A stretch of DNA of 64,000 nucleotides from the NCBI GenBank assembly GCA_002427505.1, contig DIRJ01000038.1, forward strand, positions 59,007 through 123,006, in the 5' to 3' direction. The notes beneath the pieces are model-generated. The model ran no database searches, had not been told where the DNA came from, and saw only the letters and a program-made list of their open reading frames with translations. How positions within the stretch are numbered: the stretch's first letter is position 1; every line of letters begins with the position of its first letter. This DNA comes from Mageeibacillus sp. UBA5439 (GTDB taxonomy: Bacteria > Bacillota > Clostridia > Saccharofermentanales > DTU023). This document shows positions 59,050-64,000 of the stretch, in pieces. The translations under genes and the position numbers were made by a program.

Positions 59050-61557
59050 TTACAAGCCGGATTTTCCAGCATCCTTACCCCAGTATTTCAAAAAATCAAG
59101 AGCAACAGCCTCGTCCATGGGCTTGCCGATCAGATAACCCTGCACCTTATCCGCACCATAATACTGCAAATAATCATACTGATATTGGGTCTCCACGCCC
59201 TCAGCGACAACATAAAGATCCATCTTATGCGCCATGGAAATTATGTCGTTAGTTACTGTCAGCTCCTCCTTTAATTCATTGATCTTGGCAATGAAGGGTC
59301 TGTCGATTTTAATGGTATCGACATTTAATTCCCTGAGTCTGGACAAAGTGGAGTAGGCCGTCCCGAAGTCATCAATGGCACTCCTAATGCCATAATTGCT
59401 TAGCTGGCCAAAGACAGCATTGATCTGGTCCAGTTCTTCCGAAAAAACTGATTCGGTTAATTCAAAATGGATTTTTGCCGGGTCGACATCACATTCGGCC
59501 AGAATATCACCTATGCTCTCAACAAAATCTTTGGACAATATTTGAACAGCCGAAATATTTATTGCTATAGCAACATCATCATGACCTGCAGCTAGCAGCT
59601 GCTTCAAAAATCCACAGGCCTTCTTCAGAATGAGCTTGCCTATCGGGATAATATCCTTGGTTTCTTCGGCAACCGGTATGAAATCCAGAGGTGGTACCAG
59701 GCCCAGGTCTCTGCTGTCAAACCTTGCCAGAGCCTCGAATTCGGTGATCCGGTTATCACTGAGATCCACAATGGGCTGAAATTGCAGAAAAATACGGTCC
59801 GGGTCTTCCCCTTCTGCAATCAGAGCCAGCTCCTGTTGGATTACATTTTTACGATAAACTCTTTGCTCAAGGTCATCATCATAAAAATAGATGCTGCTGG
59901 CACCATAAATAGAGTTAAAGGCTTCTTCAGATGCTATCAGAAGCTTTTTAAATACTTCTTCGATCTGCTGTTGCTTCAGATCTTCGACTTCATACACCCC
60001 AATACCAAAGTCGATTCTTTCCACATCAAGTAAGGAATGCAATAAAATTGAGATCTGTTCGCAAAAATCAAGCAATTCATTCCGGTCTTGATAACTTTTA
60101 ATGTAGAAGATCAGGCGGTATGAAGCTGTAGAAAAGAGCCATCTCTCCTGATTGCAGAAGCGCAGCAAAGACTTGGCTACCAGTTTAATAAGTCTTTGAC
60201 TGTAATGCATTCCATATCTCAAACTCAAGGAATACATTTCATTCAGATTTAAACTGATGAAAGCACATTTTTCTGATACAGCAGCAGTCTGGTCAGCCAG
60301 CAGAAGCGTCTCCAGATAGTTGAGATTATATAAATCCGTCCACTCATCGTGTTCATAGAGATATCTAAGCCGGTCTTCCATTTCCTTGCGCTCGGAAATA
60401 TCAAAAACAATCCCTTCCAGGGCCTCAACTGTCCCGTCTTTCCTGCAAACACCTTCACCCATTTCCATAACCCATTTGCGGATGCCATTGACGTCGATTA
60501 TTTCATACTCATTATGAAAGCGTCTTTTTTCAGCGAGGACTTTTTCCCACTCATGTCGTAAGTGTTCACGGTATTCGGGCACAATCAGTTCATTGTAAGA
60601 GAATTCACTGTTATTTATCAGGCATTCCGGCCGGCAGCCGCACAGGTCCTGACAGGCGGGGGAGACAAGTTCCATCGTCCAGTCGACATCTTTTTTGCAT
60701 CTAAAGGCCATGCCCTGAATATTGGACAAGAGAACGGATTTACTGCGCTCGCTCTCCCTGAGCATATTATTGGTGCGCTTTTCTTCGTCGATATCCTGCA
60801 TTAAAACAGCATAATGGAAGCCCTCCGTGCCCAAAAAATTAAGTGTAACCGATATGATGTGAACCCATTTAAAAGAGGCATCCGGCATTTTAATGCGCTT
60901 ATCCAATGAATACCTGTCAATCTCACCGCTCATGAGTTTTTGAAACAACTCTGTTTCTTCAGCCAGATCATCAGGATGCGTTATGGCATTCCAGCCGGCA
61001 CTTGTCAGTTCCTCTTTTGATCTATTACAGATTTTCAAGAATTCCGGATTATAATTAAAAAGCTTATTGGCTCCGCCCAGGTCAGAACCCTCGTCCAGAG
61101 ATAACCCGATTCCTATGGGCACCTGCTCAAAAATCGTCTCCAGAACCATTGATTGGTCCTGAGCCTGCTTTTTGATCGTTTCCTGATATTTAATCATTTC
61201 CGCATGAATACGGACTTTTGCTTCTAAATATTTTAAATTATGTGGTTTCTGACAGCAGTCTACTATGCCCAGCGCCAGCTCTTCTGCCGCTGTTTTGCGT
61301 TGATCACAATCACTCAGAATAATAGTGCGTAAATACTTATGTCTCTCGTCAGACTTTAAAGCTCTCAGAAGTTGAATTCCGTCCAAAGTCGGTATATCCA
61401 AATCGAGCAGCATCAAATATAGTTCTTCCTGATCTTCAAAAACCCGCTTAACTTCTTCTTCACTAGTTGCTGTCAGTACATTAAATTCACTCAAAGACTC
61501 TCTAATATTCTGGCGATCATCTGCTGAATCGCTAACTAGCAATATGTTAATCGGCAT
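59050..61557 (-). CDS. Response regulator-PAS-PAS-degenerate GGDEF-EAL protein (c-di-GMP phosphodiesterase)
   Basis: 835 residues. Receiver domain (~1-125; phospho-Asp 52 in LLDLDIP, Lys in CQKPH), two PAS domains (~140-265 and ~270-395), a GGDEF domain (~395-560) whose active motif reads FSTASYRL rather than GGDEF, and an EAL domain (~570-825). EAL residues for c-di-GMP hydrolysis are all seen: FEALARF, INIS, FELTES, IDDFGTAYSTL, IKIDRPF, VAEGVET. No histidine kinase adjoins it. Start at 61557 with GGGAG 8 nt before it. Probably lowers c-di-GMP when phosphorylated. Confidence 0.9.
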   Translation of the reverse strand: MPINILLVSDSADDRQNIRESLSEFNVLTATSEEEVKRVFEDQEELYLMLLDLDIPTLDGIQLLRALKSDERHKYLRTIILSDCDQRKTAAEELALGIVDCCQKPHNLKYLEAKVRIHAEMIKYQETIKKQAQDQSMVLETIFEQVPIGIGLSLDEGSDLGGANKLFNYNPEFLKICNRSKEELTSAGWNAITHPDDLAEETELFQKLMSGEIDRYSLDKRIKMPDASFKWVHIISVTLNFLGTEGFHYAVLMQDIDEEKRTNNMLRESERSKSVLLSNIQGMAFRCKKDVDWTMELVSPACQDLCGCRPECLINNSEFSYNELIVPEYREHLRHEWEKVLAEKRRFHNEYEIIDVNGIRKWVMEMGEGVCRKDGTVEALEGIVFDISERKEMEDRLRYLYEHDEWTDLYNLNYLETLLLADQTAAVSEKCAFISLNLNEMYSLSLRYGMHYSQRLIKLVAKSLLRFCNQERWLFSTASYRLIFYIKSYQDRNELLDFCEQISILLHSLLDVERIDFGIGVYEVEDLKQQQIEEVFKKLLIASEEAFNSIYGASSIYFYDDDLEQRVYRKNVIQQELALIAEGEDPDRIFLQFQPIVDLSDNRITEFEALARFDSRDLGLVPPLDFIPVAEETKDIIPIGKLILKKACGFLKQLLAAGHDDVAIAINISAVQILSKDFVESIGDILAECDVDPAKIHFELTESVFSEELDQINAVFGQLSNYGIRSAIDDFGTAYSTLSRLRELNVDTIKIDRPFIAKINELKEELTVTNDIISMAHKMDLYVVAEGVETQYQYDYLQYYGADKVQGYLIGKPMDEAVALDFLKYWGKDAGKSGL

Positions 61558-61816
61558 CTGTTATTCTCCCGGCTTTGTATATACTTCGACTAATCCGTAT
61601 TAAATATTTAGTCCTCGGGTGTGAGTCCTACAGTCATTTGCAAGATCTTATAGCTAAACATTATTTAATTATACAGCAAGAATTAACAAATTTCATAATT
61701 TATTTAGTGGAAATACAAATATAGCCGATCCTCCGGGTACTTGTAACCTTTCTGTAATGATTGCATATTTTTGCAGCAAAAAAGTGTATCTGTTCACCTC
61801 GCCTCAGTAGGCTTTT
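61558..61816. promoter_or_regulatory. Intergenic region with a candidate promoter of the EAL gene
   Basis: 259 nt between two minus-strand genes. A perfect TATAAT (minus strand, 61668-61673) sits ~110 nt before the EAL start codon, without a good -35. No c-di-GMP riboswitch or other RNA element was recognised. Confidence 0.35.
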
Positions 61817-63757
61817 TTACTTGAGCGCATCCAGCCTTGTCTGCAGATCCTGCTTGGTCTGTAAGTCCTGATTATCCGGCAATACATCAATCAGTGCCTG
61901 GGCTGCTGCTATAGCCGGAGTTAATATATCGCGGCCTGAAATAGTAATTGTACTATAATATTCTGCCGTCTGAACTCCTGAGACAGCCATTGCTATGGTC
62001 AGGATCTTACAAAACTGTGCCCGTGTTGTCACTCCCCGGGGCTTGAAGCTACCATCCGAGTAGCCCTTGACGATACCGTTACTGGCCAGAATCTTAATAT
62101 ATTTGCCGGCGTCACCTGCCGGCAGGTCTTTAAAGTTCGCCGGCAGTTTCCCCATCTCCAGATCAAAAGCCTTGGCCACAATCTGAGCGATCTGACCTCT
62201 GGTAATGCTCTGTTTAGGCCGGAAGCTGCCATCCGGATAACCCCTGATTGCTCCCTTTTCTACCAGCGCGGCAATATAGGGTGACATTTCGCCGTTTGGA
62301 TCTACGTCGGGAAAATTTGCTTTCTTCCCCTGATACTTCAGCCCTGCCCCGAGTGTAATCATCTTGGCTGCCTGCTCTCTTGTAACCTCTTGGTTGGGTC
62401 TGAAGGTCCCGTCCGGGTAACCTTTGATGATACCCTTGTCATATAGATTCATAATGTAATCACAGGCCCAGTCGCTTTCCTTGACGTCGGAGAAGGGTAT
62501 TATCACAGCAGCAGCAGCCTTAACAGTAACCGGAATACGCAGTTTGAGGGTATTGCCCCCACTGTCAGTTTTTCCTGCCACTACAAGATAATGTGTTCCT
62601 GCATTATTGGAATAGAGAGAATAGCTGTTATCGCCTGAAGCAGCTTTCGCCTCCAGCTGGGAAGAGGTCGCTGCATCGATCAGGTATTTGACCCCCAGAT
62701 CTCCGCTGAGCAGCTGCAGCTTACCGGTCTTCCCGGCTGTCAGAGAAACCGGCTCCGGCAGCTTGCCAATCATGGATGCGTACTTATCGTGCACTCCGCC
62801 GGTTATCTTGACATATTTGGAGATATTTATATCGGCCAGACATCCGTCTACCAGGGTAACTCCACTTGTTCCTCCCGAGATTCTGATCTCCTGCGGGGCA
62901 GCATCAGAAATAACTATCTCGCTCTTTTCCTGTGCTTTTATAGCCCAGCTTTCGCTAGATCCTGTAGCACTAATGCTGCCGCCTGCCATATTCAGTTTAG
63001 CCTTAAAAAGCTCTATGCCTGTTGAACTGCTGCTGCCAGTGGCTTTGATTTCGCCACCGCTCATAAGCACGGTAGCTGATTCAGCCCATATACCCTGGCC
63101 AGCACTGCCGGCGACGTCGATTTTACCATTGGATACAGTTGCCACGCTGTCATGAATAAGAATACCAACATTATCTCCCGTACCCGTAAGTTTAACTGTT
63201 CCGCCGTTCATACCAACAGTTGAGCTCTTCATTGCATAGATACCGTAGTATTGGTCATATTTACCACCACTGGCACTGACATTAATGCTGCCGCCACTGA
63301 TGATAACTCTGCCCTTTTCAGGACTGTAAATCCCATAAAGAGTATTGTTGCAATTGAGCACTGCATTTTCTGTTAGATAAAAGCTTGAATTTTCAACAAA
63401 AATTGTTGCACTTTTTGCCTTGGACTGCACCCTGATATTGCCAGCCAGAGTGACCGTGGCACCGTTCTGAAGGAGGAGAAAATAGTGATCTCCTGTCATG
63501 ATAACTGAATTGTTTTTAGTTGTAATCGTAAAGGCCTTGTTGTGCTTAACCCATAGCTGGCCGTCTTTCAAATCTATGTTGCCTGTCACATTAATAATGT
63601 CGCCGTCAGAGACATTGTTTATGGCATTTCGCAATTGCTGTTCGGTATTTACTTTAATCTCCGCAGCCTGAACTGTTACGGGTGACACAAGCGTCACTAA
63701 CAATATGACCAGGGTCAGAGCTAGTGTAAATATAAAGTGTTTTCGCTCTCTGTTCAT
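61817..63757 (-). CDS. S-layer homology (SLH) domain surface protein with a beta-helix-like domain
   Basis: 646 residues. Signal peptide (~1-31, ends VTVQAA). Residues ~35-330 hold many short, regularly spaced beta-strand units rich in Gly, Asn and Ser (e.g. VTLAGNIRVQSKAKSATIFV), suggesting a right-handed beta-helix or pectate-lyase-like fold. Three SLH repeats (~423-470, ~487-534, ~552-600; e.g. KGYPDGTFRPNQEVTREQA and KGYSDGSFKPRGVTTRAQ) attach it to the secondary wall polymer. No catalytic motif is seen, so it may be an adhesin or structural protein. It reads after a partial membrane-protein gene on the same strand. Confidence 0.85.
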   Translation of the reverse strand: MNRERKHFIFTLALTLVILLVTLVSPVTVQAAEIKVNTEQQLRNAINNVSDGDIINVTGNIDLKDGQLWVKHNKAFTITTKNNSVIMTGDHYFLLLQNGATVTLAGNIRVQSKAKSATIFVENSSFYLTENAVLNCNNTLYGIYSPEKGRVIISGGSINVSASGGKYDQYYGIYAMKSSTVGMNGGTVKLTGTGDNVGILIHDSVATVSNGKIDVAGSAGQGIWAESATVLMSGGEIKATGSSSSTGIELFKAKLNMAGGSISATGSSESWAIKAQEKSEIVISDAAPQEIRISGGTSGVTLVDGCLADINISKYVKITGGVHDKYASMIGKLPEPVSLTAGKTGKLQLLSGDLGVKYLIDAATSSQLEAKAASGDNSYSLYSNNAGTHYLVVAGKTDSGGNTLKLRIPVTVKAAAAVIIPFSDVKESDWACDYIMNLYDKGIIKGYPDGTFRPNQEVTREQAAKMITLGAGLKYQGKKANFPDVDPNGEMSPYIAALVEKGAIRGYPDGSFRPKQSITRGQIAQIVAKAFDLEMGKLPANFKDLPAGDAGKYIKILASNGIVKGYSDGSFKPRGVTTRAQFCKILTIAMAVSGVQTAEYYSTITISGRDILTPAIAAAQALIDVLPDNQDLQTKQDLQTRLDALK

Positions 63758-63819
63758 TTTAAGATTCTCCCATTAAAAAGTTTTGTGAAGGTTAGCTTGA
63801 TACTTTGATTAAATTGCCC

Positions 63820-64000
63820 TTATTGCTTCTTTCTCATGAGCAAAATAATAATCACTGCTACTATTAACAATAGAGCTAAGGCGACTAATGCTATCCGGAT
63901 CAAAACGGGAATATTCTTGCTTTTTCCCGGATTGCTGCCGCTAATATTGCTTTCCTTTGTAGTGATCGTCACATCTTTGACCTGAGATTCTGTTTCATCT
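63820..64000 (-). CDS. C-terminal part of a membrane-anchored surface protein
   Basis: Partial gene running off the window end; only the last 60 codons are visible. They give an Asn/Ser/Lys-rich stretch, one hydrophobic segment (IPVLIRIALVALALLLIVAV) and a basic tail MRKKQ, then TAA at 63820-63822. This is a type I-like membrane anchor, as in long surface proteins. The SLH gene begins 62 nt downstream and is probably in the same operon. Family cannot be named. Confidence 0.6.
   Translation of the reverse strand, partial: DETESQVKDVTITTKESNISGSNPGKSKNIPVLIRIALVALALLLIVAVIIILLMRKKQ

Noticed and set aside
61558..61816. Possible c-di-GMP riboswitch before the EAL gene
   Set aside because: None of the conserved GEMM-type pieces could be lined up; only a -10 element is supported.
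1..64000. CRISPR array, phage, transposon or integrase
   Set aside because: No spaced direct repeats, transposase, integrase or phage structural motifs were seen on either strand.

Overview
This 64 kb window looks like the chromosome of an anaerobic Clostridia-type bacterium (Bacillota). Pointers are a T-box leader with a UUC specifier in front of pheST, a butyrate kinase/phosphotransbutyrylase pair, a lone Rrf2 regulator, an S-layer-homology (SLH) protein, lipoprotein signals of the Gram-positive type and AGGAGG-like ribosome sites. No respiratory chain, phage, insertion sequence or CRISPR array was seen. The species cannot be named from the sequence alone. Genes are densely packed and annotation is almost complete.

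Region by region. 1-5.5 kb (minus strand): scpB (partial), scpA and a site-2-protease-like peptidase with an apparent CTG start, then a NusG-domain-II protein with a Gx-transporter/ApbE fusion (extracellular flavinylation), and an L,D-transpeptidase lipoprotein. 5.6-9.5 kb (plus): a PlsC-like acyltransferase preceded by a tiny overlapping ORF, a glutamate-type symporter, and an E2-like acyltransferase lacking the catalytic His. 9.5-15.5 kb: ptb-buk and a divergent three-subunit xanthine-dehydrogenase-type hydroxylase, with a perfect palindrome between them. 15.5-22.7 kb (minus): HIT protein, alaS, a degenerate-PP2C/TM/LysM protein, ispD and radA. 22.9-33.4 kb: acyl-CoA ligase, tRNA-Ala(CGC), two short-chain dehydrogenases, GNAT, phosphoesterase, pyridoxal kinase, Rrf2, cytidine deaminase with a bacterial eRF1-like (baeRF) protein, cyclophilin and methionine gamma-lyase. 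33.5-41.2 kb (minus): heterodimeric ABC exporter, a two-protein membrane module with an M20 peptidase, and rtcB. 41.5-49.3 kb: a nicotinamidase-like hydrolase, an FMN-binding protein, and a nucleoside uptake/hydrolysis locus (two nucleoside hydrolases, two permeases, ATPase, BMP lipoprotein). 49.5-56.3 kb: flavodoxin-fold reductase, GIY-YIG, tandem-CDGSH protein, serine hydrolase, T-box and pheST. 56.3-64 kb: a decayed small membrane gene, membrane-anchored 5'-nucleotidase, DUF1858 protein, REC-PAS-PAS-GGDEF*-EAL protein, SLH protein and the C-terminus of another surface protein.

How the parts may work together (inference). Surface 5'-nucleotidase, BMP-type nucleoside ABC transporter, two nucleoside hydrolases, cytidine deaminase and the molybdenum hydroxylase form a plausible nucleotide-scavenging and purine-oxidation route, with ptb-buk recovering ATP from acyl-CoA. 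The NusG-II/Gx-transporter-ApbE pair could flavinylate the membrane-anchored FMN-binding protein at 42 kb, which carries the expected target motif. The least explained modules are the two-protein transporter-like pair with its M20 peptidase, the pseudo-PP2C/LysM protein, and the baeRF protein in operon with cdd.
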